A stretch of 64,000 bases of DNA from Rhodeus uyekii (taxonomy: Eukaryota; Chordata; Actinopteri; Cypriniformes; Acheilognathidae), in NCBI GenBank assembly GCA_037043235.1, contig JAWRVZ010000043.1:1835001-1899000 (forward strand). Direction: 5' to 3'. A program made the translations under genes and the position numbers. Numbering within the stretch: position 1 is the first letter of the stretch; the number at the start of each line of letters is the position of its first letter. Under the pieces are notes generated by a model. That model was not told where the DNA came from and made no database searches. It was given only the letters and a program-made list of their open reading frames with translations. Shown one piece after another: positions 10,525-21,652 of this stretch.

Positions 10525-10770
10525 TTAAAGGGTTAGTTCACCCAAACATGAAAATTCTATCATCATTTACTCACCCTCGTGTTATTCAAAACCAGTAAGA
10601 CTTTAGTTCATCTTTGAAACCGAAATGAAGATATTTTAATGAAATTTCTGTTCCTCCACTGGTAGCTACGTAACTACCACTTTGAAGCTTCAAAACATTC
10701 ATAAAGTAATCGTTAATCAACATGAATTTTGAGGACGAATGAAAGTTTTACATGTTTGGAAGGACATGAT
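10525..10770. mobile_element. TTAA MITE of the GTTCACCC family, right end lost
   Basis: Starts at TTAA (10525-10528) then AGGGTTAGTTCACCCAAAC, continues with ATTTACTCACCCTCGTG and AGTAAGACTTTAGTTCATC, and near 10745-10770 keeps TTTGGAAGGACATGAT, which is the beginning of the family's right arm. The terminal part of that arm is missing, so this is a truncated copy. Confidence 0.8.
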
Positions 10771-13620
10771 CACCATTATCATCAAGCTTATAGTCTTCTT
10801 CAGCACTGAAACATTTCAGTAAAGCATGACCCAGTTTCAATAAAAATACATCTGGTGGGATGTTGTGACTATGGGTCTGATATGTGATCAAAATGGCATA
10901 AAAAATAAGCTATTTGCTCTTTCCATATCACAATATTCCAGTCATCTTGCTGCTTAATTGTAGATAAAGCCAAATATGTATTATGCTGAAATGCCCTTTC
11001 ATTCTCATTCTCTGCTGTCCACAAGCAGGGCCAGGATGCTAAGTGAGAAACACTATTGAAAATGACTACTATCATTATTAGACCTCTCAAGGTAGTGATA
11101 ATTTTCCAAAGTGGCTAAATTTGCAAGCAGCAAGCACTCAAGACCAGTCTGACCTTTACCATGCCCCCATCAGCAAAGGGGGGAAAAAACACTTCAGAAA
11201 TTTACATCACAAGCCCTTCGAGACTCAACATTCATCCAGAGAAAAATATTAACTGGAAAGCTTCAGGAACAAAATTTTAATGGGCAAATCAGCAGTTCAC
11301 AGATGTGCAGGCAAGAAATGTCTCAGAATATGAGTCTTTCAGCATCTGGAGCCACGACCTGCTTCTGTAACTTTAAAGCCTGTCTATTAACCTGTTTATC
11401 AAAAGCTCATTTGTATGTCATCCCCTAACTTTTAATACCATAAATTACAACAAATAACAAAATATTAGCACACACAACGTCATATGAGTCCTAAGACCAA
11501 AGTTACAGTTGCATTAAAATGATAACCCAAAGGCATCCCTTACAATTATGAAAATGTCATTGTCCCTCTTGTGGAGTGAGAATGCAAATCTGGGGTCAAT
11601 GTCAACCTTTTACTGATAGAGAGATCAACGATATTAAATGAAAGATTGATTGATCAAATGAATGATAGAACAAACAATGGAGCAATGGATGGATGGAGGG
11701 AGACCAACATAAACTAATTCTGAATTCGGGTCTAATAGTTATACATGGTCTGGATAGCAAGATACACTTCTCTGACGGAGTGATAGAACTTCTCAACACT
11801 TTCAAAGGCCGCCAGGCTGAATAAAAGATGAAGAAAATGACCAGCGCCCTAAACCACGTACTGATCAATTATGTAAAACTTTTAGTAGAAAGCTGGGATT
11901 GATGCTCTTATTTCATTGAAAAACCTACAACTGAACACAATTCAGAACCTAGTTAAAGTGAAAAAGGACAGAGAGAGAGGAGGAGGGAAAAATGTTGTAA
12001 GAAACAATCAGGGAAAGAGGTTTGAAAAGCAGCCTGGGGGGTCTTTGTCATGGTGCTAATGAGAATTAACCACTAGTGGTTATTACTCACCTACTTAAAC
12101 ATTACAGGTGCAATTATATTAACATATTAATATATCATGAAGGTCTAATACTAAACGCACTTTAATTTCAGTTTAATTCTACAGAAAATTATTTGTCGTG
12201 CACAATATTTCACACACTTGTACACTTTAGATCAGGTATCATACATTAGATCTAGATAACCTGCACAATAACACAAATCAAGTTTTCTATATTAAGTTAA
12301 TTATGAATTAATTCAATTAGGCATATTTTTGGACTCACTTGATTTAATTTGATTAAATCATAAAAACAAGATCCAGACAAATGTAACTGATAAAAAAAAT
12401 AGAACTCCATAAATTGCTAAAAACAAGGCTTACAAAGACTACGGTAATAATTCAAATATGCAAAAAACATCAGAATATGATACTTCATTCACTAGTTCTA
12501 TTAAATGTATGTTTACTGCAGTGAAGTAGAAAACATACTGACTCATTCATGAAATGCTGCTCTTTGTCTCTGTCAATTTGGCAAGTTCTAAAAATCTTCT
12601 TAAGGCCTAAATTAATTTGTAAAATATTTGAATACCACTTTTCTGGTTCAAAAAGGGTTATTTAAAAAATGTCCCTAATTAGGCAACATACGACAAATTT
12701 GGTTAAGGCAAATTTGAGCCAAGTAGTTTATCGGCTTCTTCTAGATGCCAAGGCCCCTTTTCTTCTCTCTTCACATAACTGAAGTCTAAACTCTTTCCCT
12801 TTATTAAAAACCCCCTTTATATGAGGCTCAAACGCAATTCAAGCGATACTTTCACATTCAATTATTTGAGCTTTGGCTTTCTATCCTGAGATGTTCAAAA
12901 GCAGAGTGCAATAATGAAATTCCTCTTTCAAAAAAAACAAAAGAAAAGTGTTCAAAAGAAAGGGTGTCTTTAATAAAACTCATTTTACCTTATCTGCAGA
13001 TAGCTGCGACACAATTACATCATGCTGCACCATAACATAGGGTCTAAGCTGGTGAAAAATGGGTCTAGAAATGTCACTGGAAAACAATGCGACTTGACTG
13101 AAATACAGAACTTATAGAAGCATTAACATAGCCTACTGCTCATCTGAACTAACCTCATACAACAAAGCTATAGAGCATTACTTATGCTTGAGTAGAGACC
13201 ATTATATCAAAACATGATTGTGCGGGTCCACTCCACCTTCAAAGCCTTGAAATAGGCAGATAAAGTATTAATGTACACTGGCCCTAGATTTCTACCAGGA
13301 GTTTCAAACTGTATTTCCCCAACAACTCTGTGTGACTGTGATGAGGGACAACAGACTTTGAAGCCAAAAGCTCAGAAAAAGGAAAGCTGAAAGAGAATGA
13401 AGGTAAGGAACATTAATATTGCATTAAGATTATTTCATGCAATGGCTATGAGGGATTTTGCCTCGGATAGTGAAAAGATGTTGGGGTCTTTATGGAGAGA
13501 AAGATAGGGATAAAACATTTCATTATGTTTCGGTCTCGTCATCAGATCCTCAAGTCAGATTTCATAAGCCAATCAATAAGCAGGTAGTACATATAGATAC
13601 AGACATTATATAACTGTATA
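10771..13620. other. Single-copy AT-rich DNA
   Basis: Nearly 3 kb with no recognised transposon end, RNA gene or convincing exon. Short open frames here have no recognisable domain. Confidence 0.45.
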
Positions 13621-13621
13621 C

Positions 13622-13661
<40 letters not shown>

Positions 13662-13725
13662 CATATATATACACATATACACACACACACACACACACAT
13701 ATATACATACATACATACATACATG
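13621..13725. repeat. Compound microsatellite (TA)n-(CA)n-(CATA)n
   Basis: Consecutive TA, CA and CATA runs. The frame across them encodes only alternating low-complexity residues and is not a gene. Confidence 0.95.
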
Positions 13726-14244
13726 CATGTCTTTCAAATACATTAAAATGCACAATTTGTCATTTTGTGTTTACATAAAATGCAGGGATTTCCAAATGCA
13801 GTGATTTAGAGTCAGCAGAGCCTCTTTGAACTGAAATATTTACTTGAAGTACCCCCTGAGTGTTACAAGATGAAGATCCAAAGATGAACAGACAACATGT
13901 TCTAATACGAAGGCAATACGAGGGCATTTAATAATAAAATAAACTTATGTAAATCCGGTGCACGTAACACACAAACAGCAACCAGCACTGAAGGGTGAAC
14001 AAGGAGGAACTAAATACACAGAGATAATGACAACATAACGAACACATGATTTTAAGTTAATAAGTTGAAAATTAAGTCAACAATTTGAAAAGTATATTTG
14101 CTTTTCTCAATTTGATACAAGATTCAATATCCTATTCAACTCAATGTGTTATACAAGTTCGAACAAAACTAATCTAGAAGTAATCAAAAAGTAGTATCAC
14201 CTAAAATGTGTAACAGATCGTTAGTAATTACAATTTGTATCTCT

Positions 14245-14278
<34 letters not shown>

Positions 14279-14914
14279 CACACACACACCCCTTAAAAGT
14301 ATCCAAAGTTACATTAATTTCTTGTGATTCTTTCTGATTACCCTGAAATAGCAGGGGAACTGAATCAAAAGGAGGCATTAACATTTTAGCCTTAAAACTT
14401 GAGCATCAATATCTTTTTATCACTCTCATTCATCTATTCATCAGTTATGCATCTCATATTGAAATAGAAATGAAGTGCCTCAGTCAAACCATGAATACAA
14501 TTAGAGTTCCAGCAATGTACATTTCCATTACAGATGAGCATACCAACTCTCACCATCGGCATCAGCAATTCAAAGTCCTTTTATTTGCACGACACATCCC
14601 GTCGGTAAAGTTATGTGCACTACTACAGACACCATATTAGAACATGGCGTCTGAACTTATCTCCACTGGTTTCAGTGATGTGTTTGGTGTCAGCTCAGAG
14701 CCCGGTCTACAGGCTGGTACACTGACCCAGCTGCTTTGGGGGCATGCAGAGTATCAATCGCACTCCAGTGGAGGACGTGGTTATCTGGGTCAGTGCATAC
14801 CACACTCAAAGCACACTTGTTTTGCTGTCTGGAGGGTTACGTACAGATAAAAGGCCTGGGGGATGGGCAGCTAAAATGGAATAAACACGATATGAACCTT
14901 CATATCGTGGGCAG
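13726..14914. other. Single-copy DNA with one CA microsatellite
   Basis: The phrase CAAGGAGGAACTAAATACAC at about 14000 resembles CAAGGAGGAACTTAAACACAC at about 51587, so both may be old fragments of one LTR element (weak). No gene recognised. Confidence 0.35.
14245..14289 (+). repeat. (CA)n microsatellite
   Basis: About 44 bases of CA with one CAAA interruption. Confidence 0.95.
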
Positions 14915-15335
14915 CTGTTAAAAAAAAAACATCCTGATGCTCCAGAATAACCTCTACAAGACATTTAACAAGCAACTGTTTCATAGGTTAATTCTGCAAT
15001 TAAGTTTTGAAAATATTCCAATTCATACACCTTGCAGAATCAGCAAATTGTTAATGATTTTAACAATATAATAGAGGTCACAAAAATGTTAAAACATTCG
15101 GAAAAAAACAACTTTTAAATAAGAAAGAGTCATGGATTGACAAACAGTATAATGAATCAAGTGAACAGGGCCATTTTATAAATGTAGCTATTATTTACAA
15201 AGATTGAACTGAGGTGGTAAGAATTAGAATATTTTCAAAAAGTAATTGGAAAAATAACCTATGAAACAGTTGCTTGTTAAATGTCTTGTGGAGGTTATTC
15301 TGGAGAATCAGAATGTTTTTTACACATTAATTGAG
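14915..15335. mobile_element. MITE with long terminal inverted repeats
   Basis: The left arm at about 14918-15040 and the right arm at about 15205-15332 are inverted copies of each other over roughly 120 bases, with the strongest part being CCAGAATAACCTCYACAAGA followed by a shared ACATTTAACAAGCAACTG and TTTCATAGGTTA. Homology fades inward through TTTTGAAAATATTCYAATTC. About 160 bp lie between the arms. The exact outer ends and target duplication are uncertain because the outermost bases are A-rich; superfamily not assigned. Confidence 0.75.
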
Positions 15336-15383
15336 GGCATTTTGCTACCCATTTGAGTAAAAAAAAAAGAATACAATATTTGC

Positions 15384-15528
15384 TTTCCTGTAGCTCAAAC
15401 AGTAGAGCATTGGTGTTTACAACACCAAGGTCATGGGTTCGATTGCCAGGGAAAGTGATTAGAATGTCAATGTGTTCCTTGAATGCAATGTCGCTTTGGA
15501 TTCGCGTATAATGTAAACGTAAAGTAAA
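15384..15528 (+). mobile_element. tRNA-derived SINE
   Basis: Head GTAGCTCAAACAGTAGAGCA (A-box region) with GGTTCGATTGCC (B box), then TGTCGCTTTGGAT and an ATGTAAACGTAAAGTAAAT tail followed by (TAA)n. Same family as the copies at 5214, 16716, 54197 and 59021. Confidence 0.85.
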
Positions 15529-15734
15529 TAATAATAATAATAATCAGTTACATTTATATAGCGTAAAGGTAAATATAACAAATCATAATCAATACATTAG
15601 ACTATTAACACTTAATACTCCATATTCATCAATGTTATTAGAGCCCTGCTATTCTAGAGCTGCTGTACAGCCAAAACAAACTTTGTTGCATTATTTTCCT
15701 GTTATCACCTGCTTTGAAACAATCTCCATTTTCA

Positions 15735-16042
15735 TTGACTGTTCCTTGCTGGTGGAACAATCTCCCTGCTTGTCAATATTCTGCCAAAAGCATAAATGTA
15801 AATATTCAAAAGACAGCTGAAAACTCTCTTCCATGAGCACCTAACATAACCTTAAAAAGAAAAAATACTTTTCCTTCCTTGCTTTCACCAAGGTCCCTCC
15901 ATTCTCCAGGCTTATACTATGTCAAGCAATGTTTGAAACTTTGTATTGTAAGCACTCTTGTGTACTTTTGTCTCTTCAGGATGAATCGCTTTCTGTATTC
16001 CTGAAGTTGTAAAAAAAACATCTGCTAAATGAATAAATGTAA
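15735..16042 (+). mobile_element. 3' end of an L2-type (CR1 group) LINE
   Basis: Begins with a decayed end of ORF2, GTTCCTTGCTGGTGGAACAA then TTCAAAAGACAGCTGAAAAC, corresponding to the family's C-terminal W-N-L-P and F-K-x-x-L-K-T motifs. It continues through the 3' untranslated region (TTTGTATTGTAAGCACT, TGTACTTTTGTCTCTTCAGG) to the tail CATCTGCTAAATGAATAAAT and ATGTAAATG. It is 5'-truncated, as most LINE copies are, and stops and frameshifts break the coding part. Confidence 0.75.
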
Positions 16043-16099
16043 ATGCCTATTGCAAAAAGTGCAGTAAATATAAGTGACTTGAATTTTTTTTTTATTTAC

Positions 16100-16621
16100 T
16101 ACATTTATACAGTGCTTTTCTTGGCACCTTTCATAAGAATCTCTTCAACCACCATCAATGTGTAGCATCCACCTGGATGATGTGACGGCAGCCATATTGC
16201 ACCAGAACACACACCAGCTTATTGGTGGAGAGGAGACAGAGCGATGAAGCCAATCATTATATGAGGATGATTAGGAGGCCATGATTATAGACAGAAGCCA
16301 ATGGGCAAATCTGGGCAGGATGCCAGGGTTTCACCCCTACTCTTTTTCGAAGGACATCCTGAGATTTTGAATGACCATATAGAGTCAGGACCTCAGTTTA
16401 ATGCCTCATCCGAAAGGACCTTGGTTCTTTTGACAGTATAGTGTCTCCATCACTACACTGGGGTATTATGAACCACACAGACAACCAAGTGAGCGCCCTC
16501 TGCTATCCTCACTAACACCTTTTCCAGCAGCTAGCTAGTTTTCCCAGGGTACTCACCAGGCTCAACACTGCATAGCTTTAGGGGTCAACCAGTCTTGGGA
16601 TACAAGGTGATAAGCTGCTGG
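16100..16621 (-). mobile_element. 5S-rRNA-derived SINE (SINE3-type), near full length
   Basis: On the minus strand the first ~85 bases (16621 down to about 16537) are a diverged 5S rRNA head. On the plus strand this shows as CCAGGCTCAACACTGCATAGCTT and CAGTCTTGG, matching the reverse complement of the 5S internal promoter region. The body contains ATGTGTAGCATCCACCTGG, GGTGGAGAGGAGACAGAG, CCCCTACTCTTTTTCGAAGG and TATAGTGTC, and the 3' tail is the reverse complement of ACATTTATACAGTGCTTTT. SINE3 is the zebrafish 5S-derived SINE described by Kapitonov and Jurka. Confidence 0.85.
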
Positions 16622-16715
16622 TTATTATTCTGTTAAATGATTCTAAGACTAATTGGAGAATTAGATAAAACTTTGCATTACTCTGTCATTACGATGTGTC
16701 AATGGGACTAATTGG

Positions 16716-16877
16716 TTTACATTTACATTTAAGCATTTGGCAGACGCTTTTACCCAAAGAGACTTGCATTGCATTCAAGGAACACATTGACATTCTAATC
16801 AGTTCTCGCTTTCCCTGGGAATCAAACCCATGACCTTGGCATTGTAAGTACTAATGCTCTACTGTTTGAGCTACAGA
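16716..16877 (-). mobile_element. tRNA-derived SINE
   Basis: Plus-strand view: TTTACATTTACATTTAAGCA, then TTTGGCAGACGCTTTTACCC, GGAATCAAACCCATGACC (B box reverse complement) and TTTGAGCTACAG (A box reverse complement). Confidence 0.85.
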
Positions 16878-16924
16878 TAGAAAATAGATAGAAATACACA
16901 GTTTAATTTAAATATATTCCTGAC

Positions 16925-17158
16925 TGTCATGCACTGGTTGTAGAGAGTGCACAAAGAAAGGCATAGATAATGAAAGTAGTCCATTAAATTCACACAGAAA
17001 ACTCAGGAGATCGCACCAAGTTTAACACTAATAATACAAGGGAACTGAAAGGTCTTAAATTATGACAAGGTGTAATCAAAATGAATAGGAACAGGAGTGT
17101 GGAACGAATTAACAATCAAGAAGACTAACTAGGGAACACAGGCAAACCAGAACAAGGA
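16925..17158 (-). mobile_element. LTR fragment (Ty3/gypsy-type)
   Basis: The plus strand starts TGTCATGCACTGG, and the reverse complement reads as a fish gypsy-like LTR, with GTTCTGGTTTGCCTGTGTTC, CTAGTTAGTC, ATTAATGG-type and TTTCTTTGTGCACTCTC phrases and an end in GCATGACA. The other terminus is cut off next to the SINE tail at 17176. Assignment is by recognition of the LTR wording and is moderate. Confidence 0.5.
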
Positions 17159-17175
17159 AGAAAAAGAAGAAGAAA

Positions 17176-17243
17176 TGTTACATTTATATAGCGCTTTTCC
17201 AGAGCTCAAAGCGCTTTACATAGTACGGGGGAATCTCCTCAAC
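17176..17243 (-). mobile_element. 3' tail fragment of the 5S-derived SINE family
   Basis: TACATTTATATAGCGCTTTT followed by CAAAGCGCTTTACATAGTA and GGGGGAATCTCCTCAAC, the 3' end module of the element at 16100-16621. Confidence 0.75.
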
Positions 17244-18412
17244 AGGGAAAACAGAACATATATGTTACACTGACATGGCCTTAGAGGAAATAAGGTCCAG
17301 AAGAGGTCCAGAGTGTAATGACCTCCATGATGTCAGTGAATTAATCAACAAACTATTTACATATTTCTTGCAGGACAAAATAACAATTTAGATTGATCAA
17401 TATATTCAAAAGTTTACATCCTATTGGTTTTTTAATATAGTGTGCTGCTTACTTGAGCATCAATTAATGCTTGCACAATGAATTAATTAAAATGTAAAAT
17501 AAAGACCTTGTTAAATCAAAAACAAAATTCCATAATGCATGCTTTACGCTGATCTATACTCAAAAGCCACTTTGGTCTAATGCAAACACATAGGCAATGG
17601 CAGCTGGAAATGCACGCATTTACCTGCACAGTATGCGGGAATGAGAGAAATTTGCATTTGTTAATTATGGAAGCGTCTTGCTCTAATTTACTGCACTGTA
17701 TGTTTATATCTGTAAGTGTGTATACAATAACAACTGCAAATCCCCTGTGGAGATACTGCTGTAATTAAATCCCACCATGATATTTCTATTTGCGTTTGGA
17801 ACAAACCTGCTGGCTAAATCAAATATTACAAAAATGTGTTAATTATCCCTTGTGAAATTACATGTGATGAACAACTGCTATCTGAGATAATAAACTGGAG
17901 GTCCAGCTCTGAAAACAACGAAACCTTGATTGCTATATATTTCCATTGTTTCCTAGAGTTCTTGACAGCTAGGGGTTCTTCAAGACCTAAAGGGTGATGC
18001 ATGTGAACATGATTTCACCAAATAAAATTATAAGGGTATTCAATTAAAGTTCCAAGAGGCCCAGCGGACAATCATTTTTTGGAACAGTTATACATTTCTT
18101 AAAATCTTAACTCTCAAAATAGTCATCAAAATGTGAATATAGGGCTCTGAAGCAGTAAATATTTCTCCCAACTAGATATGAATATAAAAGGTTAGATCAG
18201 ATGTTTTATCAGGCTATTTTAATGAAATTATTTATTTTTACATTTAGAAGGCTGAGAATTGGGAAGGCTCGGGCTTGGGACTGGGAAAAAATAATGGTGC
18301 GAAGGGTTTTCCTGAACACAAAATAAAGTTAACCAGTAAATATTAAGGGGAAAAAACTGAAGGTGCCAAACATTAACTTAGTTGACACAAACCTGGTTTA
18401 GTAAAAAAATGA
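17244..18412. other. Single-copy DNA; candidate conserved block 17560-17775
   Basis: 17560-17775 contains ATGCAAA, TTTGCATTTGTTAATTA and GCTGTAATTAAAT, that is, octamer-like and homeodomain-like TAATTA words in complex sequence. That composition is typical of developmental enhancers, but no constraint can be measured here. The rest shows nothing. Confidence 0.3.
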
Positions 18413-18736
18413 ATTGTTGTCACAGTCTTGTCATGTCTTTCACATCTTGGTCCCTTTCGTGTTAGTCTTGTCAGCTGCTTCCCATTTCCTCTTGTATAAA
18501 ACCCTCTCGTGTTTCCCTTGTCTTTGTCAGTCGTTGACGTTTCATGTTACTGTGTGGATGTTGTGTTCCGTTCGTGGTTCTCCTTGTTCCTCCGTGGGTT
18601 TGCCCCAGAGAGTGCTGGTTCTGTTATATTTAAAGTCTTTTGTTTTTCCATTTATGAATAAAGAGAGTTTGAGTTCAGCTAGCAAATTTCTGCTGCGTGT
18701 CTCCACATCGCACACTAACTGTTGTGTAACAATTGT
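18413..18736 (+). mobile_element. Solo LTR with 5-bp target duplication
   Basis: The LTR is 18418-18731 (314 bp), beginning TGTCACAG and ending TGTAACA, and is flanked by ATTGT at 18413-18417 and again at 18732-18736. It has a TATA box (GTATAAAAC near 18495) and a poly(A) signal (GAATAAAGA near 18657) in the expected order, so transcription would run on the plus strand. No internal region or second LTR is present, so the internal part was lost by LTR-LTR recombination. A 5-bp duplication fits Ty3/gypsy or related elements. A 147-codon open frame covering it is coincidental. Confidence 0.87.
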
Positions 18737-18949
18737 ATTAGCTACATTCCAGTTTTCTGCAGTGTTTCCGCATTCTGGTTTTCCGCAAAACTATAAATTT
18801 TTCTGTTCACCGTGCTTCTGTTGTTGTTTAAATATCCGAATACTCTGCAGTCTTTAGAGAAAAGCAATGTGTATGGAGCGGAAAGCCATTGAATGAAGCG
18901 CATTTGGCTCTAGATGAAAATATTAGAGGATGTAGCGCTGAAAGAGCAT

Positions 18950-19077
18950 TACCATAAACGATCCTGAGCGCTTGTGGAGTGAACCGCTCCTTTGTTTTGA
19001 TGAGCTGCTCACTTTAAACTGTATAAGCTGTAAAATGGCACAATTATGTTCTGCGGTCCACCATTTGAATACCACTG
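18950..19077 (-). mobile_element. hAT end fragment
   Basis: Reading leftwards from 19077 the minus strand starts CAGTGGTATTCAAATGGTGG then ACCGCAG, a hAT (Charlie/SPIN-like) terminal signature. The opposite end was not found, so only one terminus remains. Confidence 0.55.
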
Positions 19078-19194
19078 AAGTAGAACATGCTGCTAGATTA
19101 ACATCCTTTTTGATCCTGGAACAACTTTCCAAACAGCCAATCAGATTTGAGGGAAAGGTTATCAGTTGGTCGTCAAGTTAAAGTGCTTTTAAAT

Positions 19195-19489
19195 TTTTTC
19201 ATTGAAAAAATTAAAATAAAAAAACATCACAAGGCACACCGCCAATCGAAAATGTAAAAAAAAAAAAATGAAACTCTGTAGCCTTTATTAACAATATACA
19301 GTCATTCTTATCAAAATGTCTTGAATGGGAATCAAATAAACACAAAGAAAAAAGTATTTTATGATTAATTCGTTTTTTAGTTTTTTAGACCAATTAGATG
19401 AAACTGAATAATTTTCCACGGCACACCTGACGATCTATCACGGCACACTAATGTAATGCACTGTACGGCCCAGTGGTTGAAAAACACTA
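19195..19489 (-). mobile_element. hAT end fragment of a second family
   Basis: Reading leftwards from 19489: TAGTGTTTTTCAACCACTGG, GTGTGCCGTG, TCGTCAGGTGTGCCGTGG and AAAATTATTCAGTTTCATC. This is a common fish hAT-Charlie-like terminus. No matching second end with a duplication was found. Confidence 0.65.
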
Positions 19490-21591
19490 TTCTAAACCAT
19501 TAATATCCCTCTGACATTAGTTTTAGAGCAAAAAGCACTGGTATGACACTATAGAAGAAGATTTCCCAAATTTGGGAACTGCAGAGGAAGTGCAAGTTTA
19601 TGAAAAGATGATAATTATTTACATAATTTTTTTTTTTAAATAAAATAATCAAAATAAAACACTTAAAAATATGCAAATAAGATATTTTATTTGTTTACCT
19701 ACATGTGACCACCAACTGACAAACAACAACTGCAAAAAATTTAAATGACTGAAATATTAACTTCAGGTGGGACCTAAAGTAAGAGCTTCGTCAGTTCAGC
19801 TGACAAAAGAAATAGTCACTGTCTTGTGTTCCTACTCATTCGCATAAAGTTAAAGTAAACTTTGCCATCGCCAAAGGGTGCTGCCAACTCTCAATGGAAA
19901 TTAACACCCCTGTTCTATTTCTCTTATCTTTGTGAAATAATTTATGGATGACATCTTTGCTTCTTTTTACGTCAAGAACAAGAGCTTGACGTAAATAAGT
20001 GCTGTATATAATAAACATGAATTTAAGCACTAACAATGTCGTTTATATACAATTCATCAATAACACTGGCACAGTCTTAAAAATGTCTGACTCTCTGGAT
20101 GTTTTTAATCCTGTAACTTGTTCTTTTCATATAACCAAGAGTGTAATTTTTCTCTCTCTGCCCTACAGCTCAAGAACTTGAGAATAATCACCCAACTATT
20201 TGCCATGTTCACCATTTCAAACACACCACTTTTCACAGAGAAGGTCCTGAAGGTGGCAGATCAATCAGATGGACCTCCTGAAAGGGGAGGACAGAGAGAA
20301 GGAGGGATCGAAAGAGAGAAAGAGGGGGATAGCTGGCAGAAAAAGAATTCTACAGAGTCAAGGTCAGAACACAAGAGGCACAACCGAGAATGAATTGTCA
20401 GGGATGAGTGCTTGGTGAGCAACGGGTCTCAGACACCTTTCTTCCTACAGACTGGGTGGTCCTCCACAGGGTCTAGATGGCATTACCGTCCCAGAAACAA
20501 CCCAGTGAACAGGGAAATTACTATCTGAACAGACACCATTCACAAAATGATTGAAGGGTCTGAATGTGACCCGTCTCTGGCAAGAGACCGCCTGATGCTT
20601 TTAAAAAGTAATGAATAAGTCACCACTACATCTGCAATATTTAACTGTTGTACCATAACACAACACCAACAGTATTCCAGGACAATTTGGTTAAAACTAA
20701 AAAATTCCTAAAGTTTAAGTTACAGCTCAAAGATATAATTTTATATTGCATGAAGCTGGTTTTCAATACTAGCTAGCCTTTTATTAGAGCTATGGTACAG
20801 AAAGTACATTAACTTTAACTTTTAAAGTACATTCATACACTTTCACTAAATTTTTGTTTGCCGGAATTGTTGGTCAGGATAGAAATGATGACAAGCACAA
20901 AAGTTTTGAAATTTTTTTCAGTAAAAAAATGTGTAAATCATTTTTTTTCCCATTTGGATTATTGAAATTATTACTTATTTTAAAGTAAATAATTTAATGA
21001 TTACTTTAACAATTTTAAAAGCAAACTACACATTTAAGGCAAAGTACATAAATAAAACAAACACATAAAATAAATAAATCAGTAGACCTAGTGATCGTAC
21101 ATGTAGAGATAGTGAATAAAGCGTGTGATGAACACCAAATGGTATAAAACTGAGCCACAGCCATGAGCTACCTGTATATTCCAACATGTTGGCGATCACT
21201 CAGTTGATTAAAAACCATCCACATGGTGTGACACAGAGAGGAAACATTTAAATATAGCGGAAACGTCTCTGAAACCCTTCACACCAGTTATACGACTGTT
21301 TGGAACAAGATTATGCGGACTCTTTCCAAACAGAAGATAAAACTAAGATTCTTAGGGGTGGCGTCATCATTTTGTATCCATTTTAGTTGTGATCTCACTT
21401 TGCTTTCATATTGGTCTGCTTTAAGAACGTAATGATGTCGAGTCTTTTATGGAGGATGTGTCATTGAGACAAATAATGTAAAAAAAAGCCAGCTGTGGTT
21501 TTTGGCTGTGCTATCTAAACAGCAGCCTTGTCATACTAATTAACATTCTCAAACACTTTCACAGTTCCAAAATAAGAACAGGAGACTCTCT

Positions 21592-21595
<4 letters not shown>
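19490..21595. other. Single-copy DNA
   Basis: A purine-rich stretch (20270-20400) gives a Glu/Arg-rich open frame of no recognisable family. No transposon ends seen. Confidence 0.4.
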
Positions 21596-21596
<1 letters not shown>

Positions 21597-21636
<40 letters not shown>

Positions 21637-21652
21637 GCACGCACGTACACAC
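21597..21652 (+). repeat. (CA)n-(CGCA)n microsatellite
   Basis: ACAC run of about 36 bases passing into CGCACGCACGCACGTACACAC. Confidence 0.95.

Noticed and set aside
15384..15460. tRNA-like sequences with A and B boxes (also near 5300, 16800, 54260, 59030)
   Set aside because: All carry SINE bodies or tails and mismatched stems. They are SINE heads, not tRNA genes.
16537..16621. 5S rRNA-like sequence
   Set aside because: It is the diverged head of a 5S-derived SINE, not a functional 5S gene.
18414..18857. 147-codon open frame with hydrophobic and Cys-rich composition, the longest of its kind here
   Set aside because: Its first two thirds are the solo LTR 18418-18731, with TATA box and poly(A) signal in place of any protein domain.
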